From contig JAREIK010000385.1 of the NCBI GenBank assembly GCA_029783825.1, forward strand, positions 2,018,501 through 2,082,500: a stretch of DNA of 64,000 nt, read 5' to 3'. Origin of the DNA: Sapria himalayana (taxonomy: Eukaryota > Streptophyta > Magnoliopsida > Malpighiales > Rafflesiaceae). The notes beneath the pieces were generated by a model. The model ran no database searches, was not told where the DNA came from, and saw nothing but the letters and a program-made list of their open reading frames with translations. Each line of letters begins with the position of its first letter. Position 1 is the stretch's first letter. Shown here piece after piece: positions 23,301 to 34,700 of the stretch. The translations under genes and the position numbers were made by a program.

Positions 23301-23659
23301 ATGGTCGATAAGAGATAGCCAATAGTAGAGTGCGAGGGCAATTTAGGATAAATGTAATAGACTACCCCAATTTTAATTAATTATGAATTTGGTGATTTTT
23401 TTTAAAATATTAAAGGATTAGTTTCAAATCTTTAAATATTTTCGGGGAAGAATCCCAAAACATAATTCTCTCTTTATTATTCAACCCCTATAAGCTAATT
23501 GCTAGAGTTAGCTCATATGTATAAATTAGTATTAGTTTACATCAATCTACATTTGCTTGCTCACAGATTGTTTAGGATGGTTTGGGCACGATGGACTTAG
23601 ATTTTTGTAAAACTAGTGTCAATTTTTTTTTGAAATTAAACTTTTAATATAAAATATTA

Positions 23660-24063
23660 ACTGTGATAGAGAGAGGGAGAAAGAGAGGGAGAGGGAGATG
23701 AAAAAAGAGAGGGAGAAAGAGGGGAGGAAAGAGGGAAAGAGGGGGGAGGGAGAGGTAAAGAGGGAGAAAGAGAGGGGAAAAGAGAGGGAGAGAGAGGGGG
23801 GAGAGAGAGGGGGAGAGAGAGAAAGAGGGGGGGGAGGGGGGGGGGAGGGAAAAGGAGGGAGGGAGAGAGAGAGAGAGGTAGGGTGGGAGAGGGAGAGAGA
23901 AAGGGAGGGGGAGGAGGGGGGGAGGGAGAGGGAAGAGGGGGAGAGAGAGAGGGAGAGAGAGGGAGGGAGAGAGGGAGAAGGAGAGGGAGGGAGAAGTAAA
24001 GGGAGAGAGAGGGAGAGGGAGAGAAAGAGAGAGAGAAAGTGTGTGTGTGTGTGTGTGTGTGTG
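23660..24063 (+). repeat. Purine (GA/GGGA)n tract ending in (GT)n
   Basis: About 380 bases almost entirely A and G, then (GT)n to 24,063. It stands at the same place in the old X copy as the GA tract at 39,290-39,690 and the CT tract at 47,160-47,695. Long reading frames in it (poly Ser/Leu/Pro or Arg/Glu/Gly) are artefacts. Confidence 0.95.
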
Positions 24064-24547
24064 TATTTATGAAAATTAACCAAGAAACACTATTCATGAA
24101 ACAATAAATGTTCAAGCTAATAAACATTGATAAAAAAACACAAATAAGTAAAATCTAGCAAAGTTGATTCAAACATAAAAATAAAAAAAAAAGTCACAAT
24201 ATAATAACATTGAATTCAATATAAAAGTATGCTAAAAACTTGTTCACACTTCCAATCCACGATCTACAATTCACACCCAAAGAATATAATGTATTGATCA
24301 AAGATTTATTCCTCTAGAATATGAAATCTATGGAAAAGGCAAATCCAAAATAAAAGACAAATGAATGATAATTCCATTAGAGTTGAATGGAAACATACAC
24401 ATATAGGGCAGAAATGAAAACAACATCAAGAATAGTTGTTTTGCACAGTAACAAAGTATGTTATGTGGATGAAAAATAGTGCAATAACATGGAAGTTGAT
24501 CCTTACATCATTTGTGAGATAAATCCATGCATCCTGTAGTTAAACGG

Positions 24548-24874
24548 ATGTTGTTGAAGATATAACCCCAACTCTATCATCTTCATCAAGTTTCACATAT
24601 GAAAATATACATTTCAACACACCACACTAGTATCCACACACTCTCTCTCTAGTAGATGAAATATGAGAGAAGACAACAATGTCTGAGTGTTGTTGTCTCC
24701 TTCATATTTCTTTTCTTCCTTTCTGTTGCACACCACATCACCATGCACATTCTAAATCTTCATTCTATTTTTTTTATTTTGCTTTTTAATCATATCATCA
24801 TGCATAATAGAAAAGACATCTTTATGTTATGCTACCTTGATTGTTCCAACCCACGACAAAAAAATAACATATAA
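24548..24874 (+). pseudogene. Relic of the unrecognised ORF seen at 39,734-40,078
   Basis: Begins MDVVEDITPTLSSSSSF, clearly the same as MDNVEETIPPSSSSSSSF of the left arm. Stops and indels follow, after which a CCCLLHISFLPF-type reading is again recognisable. The protein is not assigned to any family. Confidence 0.5.
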
Positions 24875-25039
24875 TGAAACAAATAGATTTCAAAATTAAA
24901 AATAAATTATTTTAAATTAATTCAAACCTAATTTGAATTAGTCTACCCACCTAATGTATGCCCATAAATCTCCCCATTTGCTCGATGATGATAGAAGAAT
25001 ATCATCATATTATCTAAATAAATTATGTTTCACTACAGA

Positions 25040-25225
25040 GAAGAATTTTATAAGTATATCAGTGATAATTTTGTTTTATATTTTTTTTCAAGTATAATTT
25101 GCTATTATTTTTCAAAAAAAAAAAATCTTGTATTCAATGATATTTCACATAAATATACTTAGACTTATAAAGAAATATTGAATATTTGTATAGATTAATC
25201 AAACTATGACTGTCACATAGAATAG
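25040..25225 (-). pseudogene. Decayed Copia RNase H fragment
   Basis: The minus-strand reading CDSHSLINLYKYSIFLYKSK followed by YIYVKYH and, after a stop, IQDF matches the Ty1/copia RNase H block of the form CDNQSAI..A.NP..H.R.KHI.V.YHFI. The rest of the element is not recognisable. It is distinct in sequence from Copia-1 and Copia-2. Confidence 0.65.
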
Positions 25226-25239
25226 CGAATCAATCACAT

Positions 25240-26220
25240 GTACACAATAAAATCTACTTGAAACATTTTTTTTTTGAAAATCAATTTCAAATTGAAAAAC
25301 AATTTTGAAATTACAAATAGTAGATTTTGAATTTAAATACTACTATTTTTTATATGATTTTTTTTAAAAAAGGTACAATAACAAATTCAATATTATGCTC
25401 TTAAATACACAAAAAAGTATTCATTATTGAATTTTGATGCACTTTCATTTTTAATTTTAAAATAAAATCATTTTTTAATTAAGTTGTGTTTGGGGAACCG
25501 AAACAAAAAATCGCTCTATTTTGTAGTTTAAAGTATGTTTTTATTTAAAATAAAAATACTAACATTTTAATAAATATCTCAAAAAACGTAAAAAAATAGT
25601 TCAAAAAAATACTTATATTTTGTGACATTAAAAATAAGAAATCTAATTTTGGCACGTGCCGACACTTCTCATAAATATATGTGTATGTGTGTGTGTGTGT
25701 GTGTTAGAAAAAAAAAATACAAAACTAATTCTAAAATTTGAAAAGTAGTTTCGAAATCGAAAAGTAGTATTGAATTTTTTTTTTGTGTTACATGCTATAA
25801 CAGGGAGAAAATGGGATTTCTAATATTGGGTATACAAAATATAAAATAAATATGTTTTGAAAACTAATTTTTTTAATTTTTTGAGAACGAATACTAGAAC
25901 ATAAATATTTTTATGTTAGAGCCCTTAACAAAATTTATCTTTGTTTGATAAATTTATGTTAGAAGAGTCCAAAATAAAAATATTTATGTTTGAGTACTAA
26001 CTCAAAATATTTTAAATAAATAGACCCAAAACATAATAATTTAAATTTTAGTATATACATTTATGTATTCATATCATTAAAAAAAATAACAATTCATTAA
26101 ATTAAATATTATAAAAAACTATTCAAATATTTTTTCAAATTAAAATATCATTTTTGAAATTATTGTTCATGAAAACCATATAGTTATATATGTATATATA
26201 GGTTACATTGAGTTATTGTT
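25240..26220. other. AT-rich stretch, nothing recognised
   Basis: Holds A-rich and T-rich runs and a (GT)n tract at about 25,679-25,704. No gene, RNA or terminal repeat was found. Confidence 0.6.
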
Positions 26221-26224
26221 GGAG

Positions 26225-26735
26225 TATGGCAATAGTCGAGTGATTAATTTGAAAGTCTTAGGCTCACTTGAATCCATTAGTTAATATAATCAAAGAATCT
26301 AGAGGATAACTAGTAGGCCCTAAATGATATTCTCAACTTAGACAAAGATTTATAATCAAAAACAACCAAGTCTTGCCTAGTTTCACTTAGAATATGGTCC
26401 CTCACCTTTTCAATGGGCATATCCTACATTTTAGAAATATCAGGTGAAATAAATAGCTCAGAATCATCAGAAAACTACTCAATTTCTCTCTATTGATCTT
26501 ATTTTTCTTTAGAAGGAATCAACCTCAAATATATGAAAATAGGGATCTATAAGGCATTAATCTATTTTATACTAGGATGACTATCATCTGCTAATTTATT
26601 CTTTATAAAAATCATATCTCTACTCCTAATAAGCTTCATTGATAGTGGGTTAATTGTGGGTTCCATGATCTAAACACAAACTCATCATGAAAATAGTCAA
26701 TGAAGAAGCATGAACATACACCATTATTGAATTCC
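26225..26735 (-). pseudogene. Decayed Copia integrase/linker fragment abutting the inverted repeat
   Basis: The minus strand reads CFFIDYFHDEFVFRSWNP then, frame-shifted, LIRSRDMIFIKNKLADDSHP, the integrase C-terminal region of Ty1/copia elements. It aligns with 62,335-62,820 on the plus strand. Farther left it matches the 13,690-13,930 region of the relic at 11.6-15.1 kb. It joins the left arm of the inverted repeat at GAATTCC near 26,735. Confidence 0.7.
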
Positions 26736-26739
26736 AAGC

Positions 26740-27060
26740 TAGCCTAGGTCAGGCTGGCTAGCTTGGGTTATGGTAGACTACCTTGGGTCATTCAAGGTTA
26801 GCTTGATTATTTCCATGCTAGCTTGTATAAGGTCCAGGCCTGCTTACTTGGCAAGCCAGGACAAAATTGGCATGCACTGGCCTTAATGCTAGGTTGTGCC
26901 ATGTCATACCTATAATGTCATAAACATTGTTTCAACCTAACCTAACCTAACCCGAGTCATGCCATGGTATCCATGCACGGCACTGAATTGGGTCATTCCA
27001 TGGCAGTCATGACTGAATTGTTCAATGACTTGTGACGTGCTTATGATATCCGACTCACTT
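26740..27060. repeat. CTAGCC/TGGGTCAT degenerate word module
   Basis: Repeated words GCTAGCCTAGG, GCTAGCTTGGGT, TGGGTCATTC and GTCATGCCATGG, with CpG-poor but relatively high GC. Mirror copy at 54,880-55,220; related modules at 43,730-44,060 and 60,230-60,400. No coding potential. Confidence 0.7.
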
Positions 27061-29488
27061 GGCACGCCTATTTTATACTCCATATATTTTTAATATAAAA
27101 AAGTTTGTCATATTAATTTATTATCACAGAAAAATTTGTTCATGATAAAAAAGTCAATATCACCCAAATGTAAACAATGCAAGCAAAAATAATTCAAATC
27201 ATATTTGATATTACTGTATTGATACAAAAATAATTAGATATGAATATAATAATAAAGAATAATCTAAACACCATGCCAATATCAATGAACAACCCCTCGG
27301 TGGGGACCTTAATGCCATTTTTAAATAGTATTCTTAACCAATGCCATGATACTAGTTGTTGAGATAGCTTAGTCGAGTAGTGGTTAATCCAAAATTACAA
27401 AAAAGTATTAAGAATATATTTTACTTTTAACGAAAGAAACCTTTAATCAAAAATATCTAAATTGAGATTCAATTATATATTTTAAAAAGTGTAAAGCATT
27501 AATTAAATAAAATTTAGGGTAGAAATTGTATTTAAATCAAAACTAAAAAATTAATTAAAATTTATTTGTACCATTTATAACTTAAAAATCACATAAAATC
27601 CAATATGCACATTACAGACAACATCCATTATATTGGGCCAAAATACATAATATGTGTTTAAAATGTAATCACACATACTAAATTTCATAAAAGAAATTAT
27701 ACCCAAAAATTATGTTTTTACCTAGAATATAAAATCTTTGAATATGATAATTCAAATAAAATAATGTAACCCTACGATTTATGGATAGAATAATCTAGAG
27801 ATTTTTTTCACATTATGCTCTGCGTTTAGTATTCAATTTGTCGACCTTAGTTGAATAGAAAATTATCACATTTAGTATATTAGGTATTGGTGAGAGAAGA
27901 ATAATTTATCTAATTATTATTTATTTTTGTGGCACATCACAACACAAACTTAATAGCTGTAGCAACTTCTTGACCAAATGATTTGCCTACCTTAAAAATT
28001 ATAGCCCTTACTTTCTTTTTTTTTCTTCGATTATTTCTCTCTTAAGATGATAGATAAACACAGTTGTAATTAATTTTTGAAAAATAAAAACACTTTGTAT
28101 ATCAAAAAACACTTGCATAAAAACAACTAGAAAAATAAAATAGACTTTTCCCTCTGAAAAATGCTACACCTTCTATAATAAAATTTTAAAATTAAAACTT
28201 ATTTTATGGTCACAGCCCAATCTAAGAGGCACCATGCACCCCTCTATCTGAAAAATATGTCATTTTTCAATTTTGTTTTATTTGTTTTTTGTTTTATTTT
28301 TTTAAAAAAATTTAGAATGTGAGAAATTATATCACATTCTTGTTCCACCATGTTTAACAACTGCAAAAAAAAAGTACAAATTAAATAAAAAAAATAAAAT
28401 ATAAATGCTTAAAATTAACAATTATAGATTGTTATATTAAAATTATAAAAGCAAACAAAGAACCCTTTTTATTAAAACTTTGTCTATCCAACTTTGGCAG
28501 ACATATCAATTATACTTTGAAAACTACATAAGTTATAACATAAATATATGTCTGCATAGATAAGTATGTATACATATATATATATAAATAAATATAATGA
28601 AATATAAACTAAATCTTAAAAATAATATATGTCTGCATAGATAAATTATATGTTGTTTAAAACAATTATATGTTCATAGATAGTTCAATGAAAAGCTACA
28701 TTATTTAACTTATATAATTGTTTACCCCGTACTTATGTAAGTATGCATTAAATTATATTTATGTATACTTATACTAATGCTACAAAGATTACAAAACTCA
28801 TTTTATTTCTCAACTTTGTTTATTTGTCTGAATTTAAAAAAAAAATCAATTGTTTAATTCATATATTAAACATAATTTAATCTCAAATGTTAGTAACATT
28901 GTAAGTAATTCAAATATTTAATCTATTAAATTTTATAACATTTCAAAACTAAATTATATCTATAAATACTTATCATATTTTGTAATATTTTAATAGTTAA
29001 ATTTATTTAATTTACACTTTAAAATTGAAATTTTTTTATGATTTATTTTTTATCCACAAATTATAAAAACCCTTAGCATTAGCAATAGCAAAGTGACATA
29101 TCCCTAGTTGTATTAGGGCTGGCCTGAGTCATTCTTGTATGTTGGCGTGGTTGCTTATATTTGCAATATTAAATTTAAATACTTTAATAATTAAAACAAC
29201 CTTAACCATAAGTGCTATTTGTGTGATATAAATATAAATATAAATATATATATATATTGATATTTTACTCAATTTAATGGTATTTTTTGTTTTTTATAAA
29301 TAAAATTAATCTACCATTGAAATTTGTAATGACAACTATTTTTATAAACAAATAATGATTATAATTCTAAAAAAAATGAGACTCGTTCATTTATTAAATA
29401 TTTTTTCTTTAAAATTGAGTTTTATAATTTTCCTTTTTTCCTAAGATATCCAAAAATTTATTTAATTATTTAAATATTATGTTTAATT
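27060..29488. repeat. AT-rich section of left arm
   Basis: Matches 52,456-54,880 in reverse complement, almost base for base around 28,000-28,250. It has no open frame of interest. Diverged forward relatives lie at 9.3-11.0 kb and 41.3-42.0 kb and a same-direction one at 44.1-44.9 kb. Confidence 0.8.
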
Positions 29489-29975
29489 GTGAGTGTTCGA
29501 AATGATCGCGTACTCTGATAAACAAATAATGATATATGTAACTGGACTTGCCACGTGCTCTGATATTGGACATTTGAAATCTGATAGCCTGTATTTCTGT
29601 CACCGTGACTAGGCAGTGGGGTCCAAACATAATATTAGTACATTGTAATACAGTCTACACATCACGGTGACCCATAGTCAAAGGTCCATTTGTCCGTGCA
29701 CGTGACCCGCAGGCGAGTCAGGCATGCGTAAAACGCAGGCATGATATTTTCAAATGTTGCTTCAAAGTGGCTCTGTGAATGATATTTTAGTCGGCAGCTC
29801 GGTTTATGCTTCAGAGTTCACAGGGCATGTACGATTTGGCACGTGCCACGTGGTAAGGGAGTGGGTGATCCAGTCAGACGATGGAGACTTGTGCGCGAAA
29901 GTGCGTGGCCGTGCCGAATTTCGGGCGTCACGGGTAAATTATTACATTTAATATAAAATGGTCAACGATGGGCAA
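29489..29975 (-). repeat. R-block 2 (reverse)
   Basis: Reverse copy of the GC-richer module, mirror of 51,975-52,455. Contains GGCACGTGCCACGTGG at about 29,840 and GTGCACGTGACC at about 29,696, giving several G-box type CACGTG cores in a short space. Confidence 0.8.
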
Positions 29976-30363
29976 AACAAATATTTAAGGATATTATATT
30001 TTGTTACACTGAAGATTAAAAAAATTAAAATAGTAACCATCATGTCATGTCGGCCAGGTTTTGGGAATAATAAAATATTATATGTTTAATTTATTTATTT
30101 TTTTTATTTTCGATTTTGTTTTAATTTTTAAGTAAGAGTGGTCTGCACAGAGAGAAACGGACATACAAAGACCAACACCAAAACAAAAAATCAAAAAGCG
30201 GCTCATTCACCATGCAGAAAAATCACGTGTGGTGACTATTCGCGAAAACAAAAACTATTCTCATTTTTATTTCACTAAGTTTCAGTAATATTTAAGAAAA
30301 ATTGTTTATTTTCATTTTCGCTTTATGTTTACAAGGGTGCTGGATTCGCGCGAAGTTTGTGTC
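29976..30363. other. Left-arm DNA between R-block 2 and Copia-1
   Basis: No gene. Reverse-complement counterpart lies at about 51,590-51,975 in the right arm, where it runs unbroken into the sequence found here after 35,388. Confidence 0.7.
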
Positions 30364-30368
30364 AATTC

Positions 30369-30682
30369 TGTTGACGGGCTGTTCGATTTGTTGAGTTATG
30401 CAAGTGAAATTACAAAATTATCCTTAATGAGCAATTATCGGTGCATTACTGTAAAATAATTTTTTTTAGTACATTTATGTGTTTAATTATCGGGCTGATA
30501 TAAAAGTCGATATCTGTTGTTGACCTAGCTGCTGGATGATTATTGAATGTTTTGAATTGGTTCTGCTGCGTGATATTTCTTCCTCTCTTCTTCTCCTATG
30601 TTCTTCTCTTCTTCTTAAACATTCTGCTTCTGTTCTTGAGAATTTCTTGTGTTAAACAAGAAATAGTTGTTTAAAAACAACA
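30369..30682 (+). repeat. Copia-1 5' LTR
   Basis: 314 bp, starts TGTTGACGGG and ends AAAAACAACA. TATAAAAG near 30,500 is a candidate TATA box for element transcription. A pyrimidine-rich CTTCTTCTCC stretch follows near 30,580-30,620. Confidence 0.97.
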
Positions 30683-30685
30683 TTG

Positions 30686-30697
30686 TGGTATCAGAGC
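30686..30697 (+). other. Copia-1 primer binding site
   Basis: TGGTATCAGAGC, three bases after the LTR, is complementary to the 3' end of plant initiator methionine tRNA, the usual primer for copia elements. Confidence 0.95.
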
Positions 30698-30922
30698 GAC
30701 GATACCTAATTGCGATTGAAATTATTTTTGAACAATATTCAAATCTAATTTCTTCAGTTAGGCGTTCTCTGAAAACCTAAATATTTTTCACAAATTTCTT
30801 AAGATCGAGCATAGATCTAACCAGATCTAGTAAGATCTAAAGGTTTTGTGGTTTTCTAAAACCTATTTTTAACAAAACCCGAACCTTCTGTTCATATTTT
30901 TTCAAGCTGTTCTTAAGATATT

Positions 30923-31729
30923 ATGTTTTCAAAAACTCAAAACACATCAAACTCGGGTTTAATTCCTATTCCCTTGTTTGATGGTGATAATTTTGACTAT
31001 TGGCTTGTCAAAATGCGAACATTATTTATCTCTCAAGACATATGGGAAATAGTGGTTTTTGGATATGAAGAAGCTCCTAATTTCTCTATTCTGGAAGGTA
31101 AAGAACTGTTACAAGAGAAGGAATTGAGGAAATTAAATGCTAAGGCATTACTTTTCATCCAACAGGGTGTAAGTAATGCGATATTTCCTAGATTACTTGG
31201 CTGCACTCAAGCCAAGGAGGCTTGGGACCTCCTAATCGAGGAATATCAAGGAGATAAGAAGGCTCGAGGAGCTCTTCTGCACTCCTTGAGAAAAGACTTC
31301 GAGAATCTGAGTATGAAAAACTCAGATTCTCTTACTGAGTTTTCAACTCAGTTCTTAGATATTGTTAATCAACTAAAGATTCATGGAGAAAATGTCTCTG
31401 AGACTCGATTGGTTGAAAAACTTTTAATCTGTATGCCTGATAAGTTTGATGCCATTGTGGCAGTAATTGAGGAGACTAAAGACCTATCAAAACTCTCCAT
31501 CCAGCAAGTTTTGAGCTCCTTGAAGTCTTATGAGGGTCGATTACTGAAGAGAGCAGAAAGTTCTGCAGAGACTGCAATGCAGTCAAGATGGGAAGATAGC
31601 TCCAATAAGGCTGAAGTGCAATACAGAGATATGAGGAGCAAGAAAAATACACCAAGGTATGAGTCTAAAAATAAAAATAAAAATAAAATTAAAACAGGCT
31701 CTTTTTCTACTCTCTTCAGACTCATCTAA
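30923..31729 (+). CDS. Copia-1 Gag
   Basis: 268 codons. It starts at the first ATG after a 240-bp leader. Residues 16-30 (PLFDGDNFDYWLVKM) and the LLIEEYQGDKKARGALLHSL region are typical of plant copia Gag (UBN2/DUF4219-type), the protein that forms the particle shell. The frame runs into a lysine/asparagine-rich linker and then leaves the pol frame, ending in TLFRLI. The zinc knuckles lie in the +1 frame. The related Copia-2 reads straight through here and is two bases longer at this point, so the break is probably a 2-base deletion. Confidence 0.85.
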   Translation: MFSKTQNTSNSGLIPIPLFDGDNFDYWLVKMRTLFISQDIWEIVVFGYEEAPNFSILEGKELLQEKELRKLNAKALLFIQQGVSNAIFPRLLGCTQAKEAWDLLIEEYQGDKKARGALLHSLRKDFENLSMKNSDSLTEFSTQFLDIVNQLKIHGENVSETRLVEKLLICMPDKFDAIVAVIEETKDLSKLSIQQVLSSLKSYEGRLLKRAESSAETAMQSRWEDSSNKAEVQYRDMRSKKNTPRYESKNKNKNKIKTGSFSTLFRLI

Positions 31730-31731
31730 GG

Positions 31732-34700
31732 AACAAGCTTCCTCTTGCACTATTTGCAAGAGATTAAACCACACTGCGACAGAGTGTTGGTTTAGAAAAC
31801 AAAATCAGTGCCAAAACTGTAAAAAGTTTGGGCACAGTTCAAAGAACTGTAAGAACATCACCAACCAGAGTGCTGGTTTTACAGAACGAGTAAGTTCTGT
31901 AGAACATCTGTTTTATGTAAATGAAACAGAAAATACACACTCTATAAACACTTGGTTTCTGGACAGTGGCTGCTCAAACCACATGTCTGGAAATGAAGAG
32001 ATATTTGTGGATTTACTTTCAGTAGTAAATTCACAAGTCAAATTGGGGAATGGTGAACTAGTTCAGGCGCAAGCCAAGGGCAGAGTGGCAGTACCCACCT
32101 GCTCTGGAACAAAGTTCATAAAAGATGTACTTCTGGTTCCTGCCCTGGACCAGAATCTACTAAGTGTTGGCCAGTTAATTGAAAAAGGCTATAAATTAAT
32201 GTTTGAAAATAAAATATGTAAAATTTTTGATCAAAACTGTAATCAACCTTCCTGGATTGTGAAAATGTCAAGTGGAAGAAGTTTTCCACTGACATTTGCT
32301 GAGAAAACAGATAAGGCATTTTCAATGAATGTCCAATCTGTCACATCTCTATGGCACAGAAGGTTTGGACATTTGAATTACTCTGACCTAAAAAATATTT
32401 TTCAAAATAATTTGGTAACTGGTATGCCTTCAAACCTTACACAACCTAATTTTATCTGTGAAGTATGTTCACTGGGAAAACAATCCAGAAGAAGCTTTCC
32501 GAAGCACTCTGCCTGGAAAGCTTCTCAACCTCTGGAACTATTACATGCTGACATATGTGGTCCTATGTCAGTAAAGTCCTTAGGCAGTAGTAGTTATTTC
32601 TTGTTATTTATAGATGACTGCACAAGATATATATGGGTTTTTTTCTTGAAGCACAAGTCTGAAGCACTTGAATGCTTCAAGAAACTTTTACCTCTTGTTG
32701 AGAGACAATCTGGTCTAAGTGTCAAGTCACTTAGAACAGACAGAGGAGGTGAGATCCTCTCTCAAAAATTCACAGATTACTGTGAATCTAAAGGAATAAC
32801 TAGACAACTTACCACTGCCTACTCACCACAACAGAATGGAGTTGTGGAGAGAAAAAATAGGACAATAATGGAAATGGCCAGAACACTGTTAAATCAGAAA
32901 AACCTACCTAAGAATTTTTGGGCAGAAGCAGTGAACACTTCTGTGTACCTGCTCAATAGATGCCCAACCAAAGCACTGGAAAACATAACTCCAGTGCAAG
33001 CTTGGACTGGTAGGAAGCCTAGTTTTAAACACCTAAAGGTATTCGGGAGTGTTTGTTACTCCCATATACCAAGTGTACATAGAATCAAATTAGACTCCAA
33101 GAGTCTAAAATGTATTTTAGTAGGCTACAGTCTGCAATCCAAAGGTTATAGACTGTACTCACCAGAAACAAAAACATTTCTGGTGAGTAGAGATATTTTG
33201 ATTGATGAAAACAGTATGTGGGATGGAGATTTAAGTGAAGCTAATTCTGGAACCAAAAATGGTTGCACAGAAGTTGGTGCAACCTGCTATAAATTTAAAA
33301 ATGCTCCAAGGTATGATTTCGGCTCACCCTCTACTTTTTCTTCTGAATTTATTTCTGATTCTGATTCTTTTACTGAACATGATTCTCAACACAAGTCCAA
33401 GTCTGTTTCTGAACATAGTGATTGTACATCATCTAATTCTGAATTAAGGACTGAACTTAGTAAAATAACCCCTGTAAAGTATAGAAACCTGTCTGACATT
33501 TATCAGAGATGTAACTACACCTCAGTTGAGACACTTAACTATGAAGAGGCTGTAAAACATCAATTCTGGTTCAAAGCGATGCATACAGAAATATCTGTTA
33601 TTGAGAAAAATAACACTTGGACTTTAGTTGACTTACCTCAAAATAAACACAGTATAGGTGTTAAGTGGATTTATAGAATTAAATTTAAACCAAACTCAAA
33701 TCAGCCTGTATACAAGGCTCGATTGGTAGCCAAAGGTTACTCACAAAAACCAGGATTAGACTACCATGAAACCTTTGCTCCAGTGGCAAGGTTAGAAACC
33801 ATAAGGCTCTTAATAGCCTTAGCCGGACAGAAAGGTTGGAATTTATTCCAATTGGATATAAAATCTGCCTTTTTAAATGGTAAACTTAAGGAAGAGATAT
33901 ATGTAGAACAACCCCCTGGGTTTGTGAAAAAGGGGAGTGAACACTGTGTTTATAAATTAAATAAGGCCTTGTATGGGTTGAAACAAGCTCCTCGTGCTTG
34001 GTATCAATAAATCAACTCTTATCTTCTGAATCAAGGATTCAGTAGAAGCAAGAGTGAGCCTACACTCTATATTAAAAGAGATAACAATTCTGGAATTTTG
34101 ATTGTTTCCTTGTATGTTGATGATATTGTATTTACAAGTAATAAAACAGAATTGATAAATAATTTTAGGAGAGAAATGGAGATTAGATATGAACTGTCTG
34201 ACCTAGGAAGTCTAAAACAATTCATAGGACTTGAAATAATTCAAGACACAAGTGGTGTGTCCGTTTCTCAAACCTCATACATTAAACAAGTACTGAAAAA
34301 CTTTGGAATGAGTGACTGCAAACCAGTATCTACCCCTTTAGAAGTAAATCAGAAACTTCTTTCAGCTAAGGGTAAACCAGTAAATGTGAAAAATTTCAGA
34401 AGTCTAATACGTAGTCTGCTGTATGCATCAGCAACCAGACCTGACATAGTTTTCTCAGTTCATTTGTTATCACGTTTTATGCACTGTCCGAATAATATAC
34501 ACTTAAGTACTGCTAAACGGATATTGAGATATCTCAAAGGTACACTTAATTTAGGTCTGAAATATCATAGAATTAACCATACAGAAATCATAGGTTATTG
34601 TGATAGTGATTGGGGAGGAAATCCAGAGGATTACAAAAGTACCTCTGGATATGTATTTAATCTTGGAACTGCTGCAGTTTCTTGGCAGTCCAAGAAACAA

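Larger units (their letters stand above)
21512..23481. mobile_element. GAGCTC-cored inverted-repeat element M3, with candidate 9-bp target duplication
   Basis: The element proper is about 21,521-23,472. Its left end reads GTAATTATGATTTGGTGTAC and the complement of its right end reads AGAATTATGTTTTGGGATTC; both then share CTTTTAATATTT. Flanking 9-mers TTAATTATT (21,512) and TTTATTATT (23,473) differ at one base, which suits a 9-bp duplication. The left arm has the uninterrupted site near 39,025-39,035. Its core is two GAGCTC arrays split by a solo LTR. No coding sequence. Confidence 0.75.

Noticed and set aside
23619..24127. Long open frames of 124 to 156 codons in the purine tract on both strands
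   Set aside because: The translations are poly-Ser/Leu/Pro or Arg/Glu/Gly from (GA)n and (CT)n repeats. The frames exist only because the tract lacks stop-forming triplets.
26225..26285. tRNA-like A and B boxes (TAGTCGAGTGA and CTTGAATCC)
   Set aside because: The segment aligns in reverse complement with decayed Copia DNA at 13,860-13,930 and 62,735-62,820, so the resemblance to a tRNA is chance.
29754..29951. 65-codon ORF in R-block 2 (mirror at 52,005-52,202)
   Set aside because: It survives in the mirror copy only because that copy is recent. The four other R-blocks do not keep the frame and no domain is recognised.
31528..31774. Minus-strand ORFs inside the Copia-1 gag-pol junction
   Set aside because: They are antisense shadows of the gag frame.
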